From Lineus longissimus (lineage: Eukaryota; Nemertea; Pilidiophora; Heteronemertea; Lineidae): a DNA stretch of 64,000 nt. A program made the position numbers and the translations under genes. The notes under the pieces were generated by a model. It was not told where the DNA came from. It saw only the letters and a list, made by a program, of their open reading frames with translations, and did not search any database. The DNA lies in assembly GCF_910592395.1 (NCBI RefSeq), contig NC_088325.1, positions 6,539,501 through 6,603,500 of the forward strand, given 5' to 3'. This document shows positions 35,549 to 45,655 of the stretch, one piece after another (position 1 is the stretch's first letter; the number at the start of each line of letters is the position of its first letter).

Positions 35549-36990
35549 GTCTCACTCGTGGGAAGTTGGCACCAAGTGTTACCAAAATGTATGTCTGCCC
35601 TTGCCTTCCCTTCAACCCGTATCTCAGCTGCACGTTCCTTCCTCAGCAAACGTGTCATTACAGTTTGGCGCTCATTCATCAGGTTATCCAACATGTTCAT
35701 GTAAGGGCCATTTCCCATAAGGCCAATTGTATCATATGTTTGTTTCTGGTCAACACCCCCTTGTGATTTTTGCATCTTCTTTCGAGGTAAGACTTTTTTT
35801 ACCTTAGACTGTCGGTCTATTTTCGGTAACAAACTGTCCTAGAGAGGTCTAGATCTGTCATAGTAACCCAAACCTTCTTGCCATGGTCAAGATGCCTCGC
35901 TTCAAAAAAATCATTTCATTTGTATCAACAAGGCCCATTGATTATAAGAATTATTAGATTTTCTTGCGTGTTGATGACTTCGCCGAATTCAACTCCGGCG
36001 CCCGACACGTCGGCGACAATAATTATTTTGATCGCACGTCGGACGGCGACGCAAGCCTTGATCGTGCGTCGATCGGGTGTATGGGCATGCGTCGAAGTAC
36101 GAATTCGGCTTTATTTGGACTCGCCAATGGATCAGGTAATTTTCAGAAATAGTTTTTTATGCAGAAAAAAATCATACAGATTAATTAGTTGATGTGGGCT
36201 AACCAACCGAAAAAAAAAATCAGACAATATGAAATGTAGTGAGGGGCTAAAGGGGAACTATAAACAGGAGCTAGGGGCTCAAATTTATAATCGTCCCGAG
36301 AGTAACATGCACAGTTAGGGGAATGGGTCATGTATGGTTTATCATTGAATATATTGCTCGTAAAAGAGTGAATAGTTTCGTTGTACTGTCAGATGGGAGA
36401 GACCCCTATTGGCATGTCCGGGTAACTCAATCTGACCTACCTGGCTCTTCCCTACAGACGCCCTTCAAATAGCAAATTGTGAACTTATTTTCAGGCATCA
36501 TCTTATTTTCAATTAAAATTCAACAATCCTCATTTTAGTATTTTGGCCTGAATCAAGTAATAGTTGGAGATTGTCCATAAGTTTTTAAAATAACAGACAA
36601 AAAACAATTAATCGACTTTTGTTGGCCTTATTGCCATTATGGTACAGATGATGCAATGCTCTTGGCTTTAGATAGTATCATACCGGTTATATTCAATCTT
36701 ATATCATCCCAAGGCCTACATTGTTTTCCGGAATCAATGCATTAAACGGTAAAATCAGACTTGTTCATGTATGATACCCTCATACTAGCAGTATTTTGTA
36801 ACAGACGGTTTGAAATTCTATGATGAAATTTCCAATACCATGATGCCAAGTGCACCACAGGCATAGTTTCATCCTGTTTGTATTGGGTTAATTATTGAGA
36901 ATATTTAGCATTGATTTCAGCTATTTATTTGTCAAGAACTTGGATTGGGATATTTTATTGGTAAATATTACAATATAGTTAGTAATTTTC
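35549..36990. other. No gene seen between the sulfotransferase start and tail-exon copy 1
   Basis: Presumed promoter side of the sulfotransferase. It contains one ~80 bp dispersed repeat at 36388-36475. I see no clear core promoter and no exon. Confidence 0.4.
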
Positions 36991-36997
36991 ACAATAG

Positions 36998-37285
36998 CCG
37001 GAAATCGCCCTGTACACACCTACGCCAACATTGAGACTACGTAAATGATGTGTTTGACCCTATACGCTGGTGTGGACAAAAGCCCCCACAGCCAGTGCCT
37101 ACGGGGCACTACGTTCCGGTTCACGGGGTCCATGGGAATGAGCCAACGGACTCAGACGATGACGTGGGTGCGTACGGCTACACGCCATGCCAGCAGGATC
37201 TTCTAGGTCAAAGCCCAGTTCCTGGACCTCAGCAGAATCAAAAGGAGTGAGACACCTCAGACGAAGAGTCTGAGCATTAGGTCTT
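36998..37285 (+). pseudogene. Receptor tail exon, copy 1 (frameshifted)
   Basis: An acceptor CACAATAG at 36997 opens AGNRPVHTYANI in phase 1, matching the donor at 14362. Compared with copy 2, 4 bp are missing after ATTGAGACT, so the frame meets TAA at once. In the shifted frame the sequence continues NDVFDPIRWCGQKPPQPV to a TGA near 37248 and a TAG at 37278. Either the true protein ends after ...YANIETT or this exon is dead. Confidence 0.6.
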
Positions 37286-37334
37286 AGCGATCCAAAAATG
37301 CCTCGTCTCGTCGATTCGCTCGCGGATAAACGCA

Positions 37335-37718
37335 TCAGGTTGACTGCAGCAATTGAATAATATGCTGCTCCATTTCTTCTGTACTGTTCGGATCAGGTGC
37401 CTCGCTCTCCAACGGCACAGAATCCACCGGCGACTCGAAATCAATACTACTATTCTCTCCATTTTCCATTTTCTCCTCTCTCCAACTCACTACTATCGCT
37501 ATTGACTGCGTAACATACACTAACATTCTTTCGCTATCATTGCTAACTTCATTTACTAGAACACTGGCCTCTTTGTAGCCGATTATGTACCCATAGTGGA
37601 AACACCTGACAGCGCCGCCCGGCATGATCCACGTGCTACTGGCATATTTATAACTCGTAGTAAATAAGGTTGTAAAAATATGCAAATGAGATGCCGTATA
37701 TGGAAACCATGACGTCAC
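37335..37718 (-). CDS. Hypothetical 127-residue ORF, unsupported by homology
   Basis: An open minus-strand frame between the two tail-exon copies. It contains an acidic C-terminus (NSSIDFESPVDSVPLESEAP) and a hydrophobic middle (LVYVTQSIAIVVS). I recognise no family. It could be an exon or a transposon remnant. Confidence 0.2.
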   Translation of the reverse strand: MTSWFPYTASHLHIFTTLFTTSYKYASSTWIMPGGAVRCFHYGYIIGYKEASVLVNEVSNDSERMLVYVTQSIAIVVSWREEKMENGENSSIDFESPVDSVPLESEAPDPNSTEEMEQHIIQLLQST

Positions 37719-37906
37719 TAAGCAGTTCCTATTTCTGCTACGGGTGGCGCTGTTGCTTGCTTCTGGAGGCGCTATTCAACCTCTTTAAGCTGTATTTACT
37801 TCTGTATAGGAAACGTGGTGAGAAATAGACTGGTGCGATAGGGAAAGGGGCACAGTCATCGACCTGCAAATGGCACCGTTGATTATCATTGCCAGCGTTG
37901 AATTCA

Positions 37907-38502
37907 CAACGGCTGGAAATCGCCCTTTACACACCTACGCCAACATTGGGACTGAGTATGTAAATGATGTGTTTGACCCTGAACGCTGGCATGGACGAAA
38001 AACCCACAGCCTGTGCGTGCGGGGCACCGCGTTCCAGCAGGGTCCATTGTAATGAGCCTGCGGACGAGGACGATGTTGTTAAGTGGATACGACTACCTGT
38101 CATACTACGACATTGCAACAGGGTGTTCCAGATCAAAACCCAGTTCCTAAACCTCAGGATAATCAAACGGAGTGTGTCACCTCATAGGAAGAGCAAGGGC
38201 AGAGTGTCTCAAGCGAGACAAAAAGCGGGCAGGAGAGACAGGAGCCTGAAGGCACATACAATGACCTACGAATCCTCGCAGAGGGGCAGCCTGATCAAAG
38301 CACAGCAGAGAGCAGTTCAAGTCAAGCTAATGGGGCCCATGGGTGGACTCAAAGTCGATCGAATGACGCCCAAGAGTTGTCTTCAAGTAGTTTGAATGAC
38401 GATATGGCAAACGAGCAAGAGTCACTATATGCGCGTTTAGATCCAGTAGCACCAATAACGCATGGAGATTATTTGGACTTCATACAACTGGGTTCGGAAT
38501 AA
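37907..38502 (+). pseudogene. Receptor tail exon, copy 2 (damaged; keeps the full C-terminal tail)
   Basis: Begins with GNRPLHTYANIGTEYVNDVF, homologous to copy 1, but the acceptor AG is changed (CACAACGG instead of CACAATAG). A 1-bp loss near 38001 breaks the frame, and an in-frame TAG lies at 38185. After it, 38188-38502 is open for 104 codons, acidic and Ser/Gln-rich, with TYNDLRIL, ESLYARLDPV (a fit to the ITIM pattern S-x-Y-x-x-L) and DYLDFIQL, then TAA. This looks like the original end of the receptor tail. Sequencing errors rather than decay are possible. Confidence 0.6.
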
Positions 38503-39234
38503 TAGGGTATCCACATCCGGATAGGCGGCGCAGATATTAATATTTGGCAATGCGTCGAAAATACGTCGAAACGCAGACAAGATTAACATTAAGTCTCTGT
38601 CACATCAACAAAGGTACCTTTAAAGAGTTTCCGTGGATTCATCCGCCTTGCAAACCCCAAACCGTAATTCCCCAAAAAATTGGATTTCTTGCTGCGCTTC
38701 CTTTCTAGCACTGAACCAGCACCTGTACGAGTTGAGACATGTCATGCAGAGTTTCTGAAACCGGGTGCACTTTTCAATAGATTGGTATAAGAATGAAAAC
38801 ACTATCATAATGATGGCGGCGTAGGCGTTCACTGGATTGGAATATGTGTGTCGGCCGGGTGATCAACTGTTGCACTGTCCAGCTTTGCGTGTTTTTCCTG
38901 TTTTAGACAAAAATCTAAATATTTCGAAAATGAGCTAATGACTAAACAAATTTCTTATCGCATTTTTCTCGCGGATTGGCTATAGGGCTTCACGTGAAAA
39001 CCGGTGTTTTTGGATTTACCTATAAGCATTTTTTTAGAATCGCGGTTTTTAGTGCTTTGGAGATCAGGTTTAAAATTTTAAGTTTTAGGTGGCTTCAAGT
39101 GCTCCTGGTGTGGAGAGGTGAACTATTTTTTTGTAATTAGTATTTTTTAGTGCATAACTAAAGAGGTGAACTATACATAGATTTTATTCGTAACAAGTAG
39201 TTATAGACAGTGTAGTAATCGCGTGCTAATATAT

Positions 39235-39267
39235 ACATGTGCATGTGCATGTGCACGTGCATGTGCA
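39235..39267. repeat. TGCATG microsatellite
   Basis: About five units of GTGCATGTGCAC/TG type. A 40-bp direct repeat with TTCGTAACAAGTAGTTA lies on both sides (39187 and 39424). Confidence 0.75.
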
Positions 39268-39606
39268 GAAACATCCAAAATACATTTCTCATCTCGAGAG
39301 GAACAATTAGTCAACATTTACATCTACATGTATATGATTCGAAGCAAATTGAAGGTGATATATCTTAAGATTCCAGAAATTAATTATTATACATCATATA
39401 TTGAACTATACTAATATATCTTATTCGTAACAAGTAGTTACAGGCAGTGAAGTACTCGTGTAAGTGTCAAAGTCACGCATAAAAGGTTTCAGTCGTCTGT
39501 CTGGCCTCTCCTGGGTTTTCTTCCCTAAAGTACATGAAATCACGGACTACAGAAGCCAGACGAGCTGTTGCAATGTCCACGTGAGGAGTCTTAATGTTGT
39601 TTGCGG

Positions 39607-40336
39607 TCATGTGCTGTACCGAGGGTCAGGGAATGTGAAGATAGTCTGCAATATACTGATGTTGTTTGATGTTGACGACATGCTTCCACCCAGGGAGAGC
39701 CAGCTTGCAAAGGAAATTAATACATTGTCATGATTTAAAGACCGATTAAAGAAATTCAGGAAACGTATTTTTAATATTGTTTCTATGGGGGGACACATTA
39801 TGATATTTGCTAAGAAACGGCCATGCGTCATAGGATGTAAACCTAACACTCTACGAACTGCCTTCCGCCACGCAGTATAAAAAGTTTCAAGCGTCCTGTC
39901 ATTCAAGTCCCAAATGACACAACCATACAAAGAAATGCATTAAGACTGTTAAACAATCTCGATTAAAATCGGACACAGTCCTAGTTACCTCGGAATTCCT
40001 TGCATCAGGGCCAATGAGGTCGCCTAAATGGACGGTCGACCCCTCCGCAATCATGCGTGTACCTTGGAAAGCTATTGTAGGAGGACCATCAGCAAAGTTT
40101 ATATACAAGGCCTGAAGTATAAGAAGTGACACTTAGTGGCATTAAAAATAACTAGATATTCCTCGGAATAAATGGAGGCGACGTTTAGCTGGGTTCCAAG
40201 TGAGAATTTGGTTGAACACAACATTATGATATCATCAGCATACCCAAAGGCACCGGCAAACATTGTCCCAACAAAGCACCAAGTCAATGAATTGTCATTT
40301 AAAGCATTATTAACGAGGCCTCTGTAGGTTGACGTA
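39607..40336 (-). pseudogene. LINE reverse transcriptase remnant (3' part)
   Basis: Read on the minus strand, successive frames give FGYADDIIML (the F/YxDD catalytic motif of RT), then a GPPTIAFQGT segment, then YGCVIWDLNDRTLETFY with AWRKAVRRVLGLHPMTH. The last is the typical C-terminal connection of non-LTR RT proteins. At least two frameshifts separate them. The 5' end is cut off at a MITE (40338). Confidence 0.82.
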
Positions 40337-40337
40337 G

Positions 40338-40476
40338 GGAGTTTTCGCAACCCCCCCCCCCCCAAACATCAATGCGAACGCCTATCCCGTTGTTCGACAT
40401 AGTTATCGCGTAATCGCAAGGTCGAACAGTGAGATAGGCGTTCAAGTTGGCATTTCGGCGGATTTGCGAAAACTCC
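40338..40476. mobile_element. 139-bp palindromic MITE
   Basis: Terminal repeats GGAGTTTTCGCAA / TTGCGAAAACTCC. The interior is a near-palindrome (GAACGCCTATC...GATAGGCGTTC, GTTCGAC...GTCGAAC) and a run of 14 C. A degraded copy is at 6535-6645. It bounds the LINE remnant. Confidence 0.75.
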
Positions 40477-40479
40477 AAA

Positions 40480-41617
40480 AACCTCCACTTCGCGGAGAGT
40501 ACACTATTGTGAAGGATTGAATAGACATTGATCGTTGATTGAAAAAAACGAATATGTGTGTGCTTTGTACACATCCTAGGCGACATCTATCGTCACGCTC
40601 GGAAGTAATGTGAGAGAGATGGGAATGTACTTAACCGTATGGCGAACAAATAAGGTCCGCATTCCCTCGAAAATCTCCTCAATTATCCTAAAAACTATCC
40701 AAAACTCCAAAAACTGGAAAAAAAACGAAGAAAAGAAGCGCAATAATAAAAAAATAATACAATCCTTGGTGCTAAACTTTTTTTTAGATGAAAATACAGA
40801 AAGAAAAGCATGGATATCAAGATACAAGTAAACGCAACTTTTTAAAATCGATACCATGCGACTGCATGGGCTTAGTTTTCTGTCATTCCAATGTTGCTTA
40901 TCCCAGTGTCTTTAAGACTCTGCTGATACCAGAGTGGATGTCATTTGAGAATGTCTTAAAGGCGACATGCGCCCAAGAGTTAATTGACCAGCATGTAGAA
41001 ACTTTAAAACCTAACTACTGTGGGCACGAAGTTCATCGAAAGATATAGCGGTATGGCAAGAAAAGACAGAAATCACAGCCTCAGAACCCACATGAAGACA
41101 GCGATTCACAAGGGCAGGCGCCCCAAGGGTAAGAAGCTGCGCAATCTTAAATTGTTTTGGGCTGCAATTTAGTGCCACCATCATCATTATTGTCATTCTG
41201 GCCAAGGCCTAAAATCGTCTGTCTAAAAGGAAAAGCGAGGCAATAAATCACACAAAGAGACCTATTACAATCTATTAAATAACTGCATCAGCCAGCATTC
41301 ACAATAAAAAGCCTGATTAAGATTATGCAATGAACTTTTGGTCCATATTATAGATTATAATGTGTGGTAGACGACATTCCAATACATTAGCATTTGTTCA
41401 GCTCCCACATACCTCTTATGCAGACTTGTTTAAGCAAATGAGGGCGTAATACCGGGTCGATTAAAATTTAGTTGCAAGATACATTCCCCAAAGGGGAAAA
41501 ATTCACATACACACATCACTAATCTGGGGATACGAACAGTGTTAGCTAATCACTGTCCACTATGTTTACCAAAGCGGCTAACAGACGACAGTAAATAAAT
41601 AGAGAGCACAGGCAGAT
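40480..41617. other. Gene-free stretch
   Basis: No supported gene. Short ORFs at 40576-40857 (minus, Phe-rich) and 40788-41048 have no recognisable features. Confidence 0.45.
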
Positions 41618-41621
41618 TTAA

Positions 41622-41850
41622 AGGTTGACCATATATAGGTACCACTATTTTAGCTAGAACTTGAAATCATAAAGCTTTTAGAACTCCTTCAAAACGTAGT
41701 GAATTCTTATTTCAAGGGTGGGAGTATGTTCTTTGTTTTCCAGAGAACGGCCTCCTGCCCTTGAAATGAGCATTCAATTCATTTGGAAAGAGGTCTAGTT
41801 GCTTTAGGTTTCGGAGGTCAAGCCAAAATGGCGGTACTTATGGTCAACCC
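41622..41850. mobile_element. 229-bp TTAA-flanked MITE
   Basis: Ends AGGTTGACCATA and TATGGTCAACCC (one mismatch in 12), with TTAA at 41618-41621 and 41851-41854. The right TTAA is shared with the large element that starts at 41855. Confidence 0.65.
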
Positions 41851-42565
41851 TTAAGGTCGATCTATACCCATGCGTGGCGCAAAACTGCCCAACTTCAGCT
41901 CGTGATAATTCATTGATAACAATGATTCCATGATTTATGGTACGGTACGTTACGTATGAAACATCTAAGTGAACCTTCCGCTAAATAACTTGATTGTATT
42001 TCTGGATTACCCAGAAAAATTACTTTTTTGGGAAGGTCAAAAAATCGCCTTGATCAATTTTATGTCAACATGCTATGTTGCATCGAAGCATACTCTGTTG
42101 GAAAGGACGCAGCCATTCTTACCGCATGTCCGTATAACCGCTGATTATTTAAACACATTCTAATTATGCATAGTAGTTGTCCAGGTAGTATGGTCCATTT
42201 TTTTTAAAAATTTGAATTAAACTAAATTTAATTTAAATGTGGACCCTTATTTCGGTCTGTAAATTGGCAAAAACATGGCGGCCATCCGAACAATGGTTGT
42301 GTAAATATTATGCCTTATGAATAATTTAATTATTGCACCTGTATGGTTCTCATAGGGTGGGTTATTGTTTAGTGGGTATTGTTGTTTAATAGGTGCTGAA
42401 TGTTGTTAAGCTTTAGCGCGTGTAATCTGTTGGATTGTCATTAGTATGTTTTTATTGGTGATCAAGGTGATCCTGTTAAGCTTTATTTTGGCACTTGTAT
42501 TTAAGGCACTTGATGCGTTTGCTGTGAGATTGTTTTAGTATACCTCTGCAGTTGTTTTCTCCCTT

Positions 42566-42897
42566 GTGTTCAAACAGGTGTCTTGGAATGAATGTAGACC
42601 AATGAATGAAGAATGGTCGACAATCGGGAACCTAAGTATGGAATGGCCATTTCAGGGATGGTGTATGCTCCGACTGCAAGGCATGTGTGTACGTGTGTCA
42701 AAGATGCAACAATGCACGTTGCCAAATGTGGTACATGGTCTGGCTTGAAGACGACAGAAGAAGAGGAGGACATGCTGCTCACACACCGGCAGTATGCCCC
42801 TGTAGGCCTACATGTAACACACCGGGCGGCGTATGTCCTCATGCCTGCTGACGCCGATGCATTTGGGAACAATCTGTATTGGTCATTTTGTCAGTGA
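42566..42897 (+). pseudogene. Left-arm copy of the unidentified ~100-residue ORF (frameshifted)
   Basis: A 23-bp insertion after CTGCAAG (42681-42703, GCATGTGTGTACGTG...) shifts the frame relative to the intact right-arm copy. The two halves are open in different frames: VSWNECRPMNEEWS, then VAKCGTWSGLKTTEEEEDML...AAYVLMPADADAFG. It lies tail-to-tail with the finger gene. Confidence 0.7.
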
Positions 42898-43255
42898 TGG
42901 CACACCCTACAGAATGAAGCATATTAACCAGCCAGAAGCTCATAATCAAATAATACTGTGCGTCTACTGGTTTAGTCCTTGATTTCTAAAATAACCAATG
43001 CCAATACAAACGATTCTGAATATTTTGTGTATTTCTCGTGATCAAATTTGGTGGTTCAAGAAAGACTTTGAGAAGCCTCTCTGCAATTGTACAATATACG
43101 TAGTACAGGTAATCTTGAAAATACAATATTTTTCTGGGTGTTCTTTTGAAAGTACCAATCACCAATGGCATTACAACTCTCGGTGTGTTGCTCGATGTAG
43201 TTTCGGAATCCCATGCATTCTCAAAATATTTATCATCCCTGTTAAGTGTGCCTTT

Positions 43256-43873
43256 CTAACTAGTTTCTTCATCTGACGTTACTTCGTCAGACACAATGTT
43301 TGAGGGTATCAATCTGTACAAGAGATACTTTCGATGAGACAGCGCAGAGTGTATAGCCTCATCTCGATCAAAGTCATCATCTTCCAATTCTCGTACCTTT
43401 GTCATTATTGCCTTGTAAATAGGGTGTTTGCGCAGCATGTGCATATTCGAAAGAGAGTTCCGAAAAATATTACGTAGACTTTTCCTATATTTAGGTAGCA
43501 GTTCCTCATGCACCCTTTGTGCAGCATCTCCCTTGTCGATGCCTTCTCCAATTACATGTAGTTGTGACAATTTTTGGTCTTTTTCATCCCTGTGAATGGC
43601 ATAGGCTTTCGCAATCATATGGTCAAAAACAGCCGATTTCACATCGTTGGTCATTTTCTCACTCTCACTGTCGGTATCCTTTTCATCCGATGTGACTTCC
43701 AAGGATGAGTCGCTCGCAGATATATTCGTGCTATCATCGGACGCAATGCTGTCTTCATCGTCACCGTCAGGAGTCTCCACTTGATGCTTTGTCATGCGGT
43801 GTCGTTTCATGCTGAAATAACTCGAGAAGACTTTACTACACTCTCCGCACGTAAAAATCATGACTTGCCTCAT
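43256..43873 (-). CDS. C2H2-finger protein, intact left-arm copy (205 aa)
   Basis: The ATG at 43873 is 19 nt downstream of an Inr and about 50 nt downstream of a TATA box. One N-terminal zinc finger (C9, C12, H25, H30; C-x2-C-x12-H-x4-H) lies in FTCGECSKVF...MKRHRMTKH. Residues ~35-80 are acidic and Ser-rich (DGDDEDSIASDDSTN). The rest (~85-190) looks helical and charged, with LPKYRKSLRNIFRNSLSN and HPIYKAIMTKVRELEDDD. A lone finger with an acidic linker suggests DNA or protein binding, but no known family is recognised. Its mirror copy at 44679 is frameshifted. Confidence 0.75.
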   Translation of the reverse strand: MRQVMIFTCGECSKVFSSYFSMKRHRMTKHQVETPDGDDEDSIASDDSTNISASDSSLEVTSDEKDTDSESEKMTNDVKSAVFDHMIAKAYAIHRDEKDQKLSQLHVIGEGIDKGDAAQRVHEELLPKYRKSLRNIFRNSLSNMHMLRKHPIYKAIMTKVRELEDDDFDRDEAIHSALSHRKYLLYRLIPSNIVSDEVTSDEETS

Positions 43874-43916
43874 TGACGGTCAGAGCCAAACTGATGCAAG
43901 AACAGTCAAAATAGGG

Positions 43917-43924
43917 TATTTATA
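43917..43924 (-). promoter_or_regulatory. TATA box of the left-arm finger gene
   Basis: TATAAATA on the minus strand, followed 30 bp later by an Inr TCAGTTT (43894-43888). The 5' UTR would be about 19 nt. The same arrangement is mirrored at 44628. Confidence 0.65.
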
Positions 43925-43939
43925 TCACGTTTCGTGCAT

Positions 43940-44094
43940 GCACACTTTTCAAATTTGCTTCACATTTTGCACATTTGCTGCACAGTTTGCTTCACAATTT
44001 GCACAGTTTGCTTCATAATTTGCACATTTGCTTCACAATTTTTTCACAATTCCTTCACAATTTGCACATTTCCTTCATAATATGCACATTTTCG
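43940..44094. repeat. Tandem TTTGCACA/TTCACAAT array, left
   Basis: Repeats of TTTGCTTCACAATTTGCACA type just upstream of the finger-gene promoter. It is shorter than the mirror array at 44370-44600. Confidence 0.85.
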
Positions 44095-44361
44095 AAACTG
44101 CTTTAATGTAAAAAAAAAGCAAGTTGTTGCAGGCTTCAGCGTATCGTCTTCAATTGTATGCACTCGAAAATGGATATATTGCACATCATTGTATGTAGTA
44201 GAGCTCACATACCTAGCACGGCCCAAGTGAAAGCGTGTTGGGTCACGCGGGTTGCACGCCATCAGTGAATGAGAGTCTCTTTTTTGGCACTGTTTTCACA
44301 AAGCCTTGCAGGGGGTATTCGAATCGATCACTAGGTTGTCACAAAGGTCCATATCAAGACG
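44095..44361. other. Unique spacer at the centre of the inverted repeat
   Basis: About 270 bp with no counterpart in either arm. It separates two outward-facing promoters, so it is the natural site of a shared enhancer or of an ancient insertion. No ORF of note. Confidence 0.6.
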
Positions 44362-44369
44362 ACGTGCAA

Positions 44370-44600
44370 ATGTGCATATTGTGAAGCAAATGTGCATATT
44401 GTGAAGCAAATTGTGAAGGAAATGTGCAAATTGTGAAAGAAATGTGCAAATTGCGAAAGAAATGTGAAACAAGTGTGAAGGAAATGTGCAAATTGTGAAG
44501 GAATTGTGAAAAATTGTGAAGCAAATGTGCAAATTGTGAAGCAAACTGTGCAAATTGTGAAGCAAACTGTGCAGCAAATGTGCAAAATGTGAAGCAAATT
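44370..44600. repeat. Tandem GTGAAGCAAATGTGCAAATT array, right
   Basis: About a dozen imperfect ~19-nt units, mixing AAATGTGCAAATTGTGAAG and AAACTGTGCAAATTGTGAAG. Long minus-strand ORFs through it (HNLHSLLHN-like repeats) are artefacts. Confidence 0.9.
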
Positions 44601-44627
44601 TGAAAAGTGTGCATGCACGAAACGTGA

Positions 44628-44663
44628 TATAAATACCCTATTTTGACTGTTCTTGCATCAGTT
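44628..44663 (+). promoter_or_regulatory. TATA box and Inr of the right-arm finger gene
   Basis: TATAAATA at 44628-44635 and TCAGTTT starting at 44658. The spacing TATA-to-+1 is about 32 bp, as in canonical metazoan core promoters. The ATG follows at 44679. Confidence 0.7.
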
Positions 44664-44678
44664 TGGCTCTGACCGTCA

Positions 44679-45295
44679 ATGAGGCAAGTCATGAATTTTA
44701 CGTGCGGAGAGTGTAGTAAAGTCTTCTCGAGTTATTTCAGCATGAAACGACACCGCATGACAAAGCATCAAGTGGAGACTCCTGACGGTGACGATGAAGA
44801 AAGCATTGCGTCCGATGATAGCACGAATATATCTGCGAGCGATTCATCCTTGGAAGTCACATCGGATGAAAAGGATACCGACAGTGAGAGTGAGAAAATG
44901 ACCAACGATGTGAAATCGGCTGTTTTGACCATATGATTGCGAAAGCCTATGCCATTCACAGGGATGAAAAAGACCAAAAATTGTCACAACTACATGTAAT
45001 TGGAGAAGGCATCGACAAGGGAGATGCTGCACAAAGGGTGCATGAGGAACTGCTACCTAAATATAGGAAAAGTCTTCGTAATATTTTTCGGAACTCTCTT
45101 TCGAATATGCACATGCTGCGCAAACACCCTTTTTACAAGGCAATAATGACGAAGGTACGAGAATTGGAAGATGATGACTTTGATCGAGATGAGGCTATAC
45201 ACTCTGCGCTGTCTCATCGAAAGTATCTCTTGTACAGATTGATACCCTCAGACATTGTGTCTGACGAAGTAACGTCAGATGAAGAAACTAGTTAG
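44679..45295 (+). pseudogene. C2H2-finger protein, right-arm copy (1-nt frameshift)
   Basis: Identical architecture to 43256-43873. One T is lost from a T-run near 44925, giving a premature stop (KSAVLTI, ends 44936). The rest stays open from 44933 to 45295 in another frame. Few other differences, so the damage is recent. Confidence 0.8.
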
Positions 45296-45655
45296 AAAGG
45301 CACACTTAACAGGGATGATAAATATTTTGAGAATGCATGGGATTCCGAAACTACATCGAGCAACACACCGAGAGTTGTAATGCCATTGGCGATTGGTACT
45401 TACAAAAGAACACCCAGAAAAAAATATTGTATTTTCAAGATTACCTGTACTACGTATATTGTACAATTGCATAGAGGCTTCTCAAAGTCTTTCTTGAACC
45501 ACCAAATTTGATCACGAGAAATACATAAAATATTCAGAATCGTTTGTATTGGCATTGGTTATTTTAGAAATCAAGGACTAAACCAGTAGACGCACAGCAT
45601 TATTTGATTATGAGCTTCTGGCTGGTTAATATGCTTCATTCTGTAGGGTGTGCCA

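Larger units (their letters stand above)
42165..44094. repeat. Left arm of the large inverted repeat
   Basis: Reverse complement of 44362-46370. Differences seen: a 23-bp insertion near 42681-42703, one base more in a T-run in the finger gene (five T versus four), and scattered substitutions. A distinctive start is CCATTTTTTTTAAAAATTTG. Confidence 0.85.

Noticed and set aside
38188-38502. Independent terminal exon starting after CCTCATAG at 38187
   Set aside because: An AG is present, but the pyrimidine tract is poor and phase 0 does not match the phase 1 donor at 14362; more likely the rest of the damaged copy 2.
44296-44692. Overlapping minus-strand ORFs of HNLHSLLHN / FTICTF type
   Set aside because: They follow the tandem GTGAAGCAAATGTGCAAATT array and are open in all three frames; no domain.
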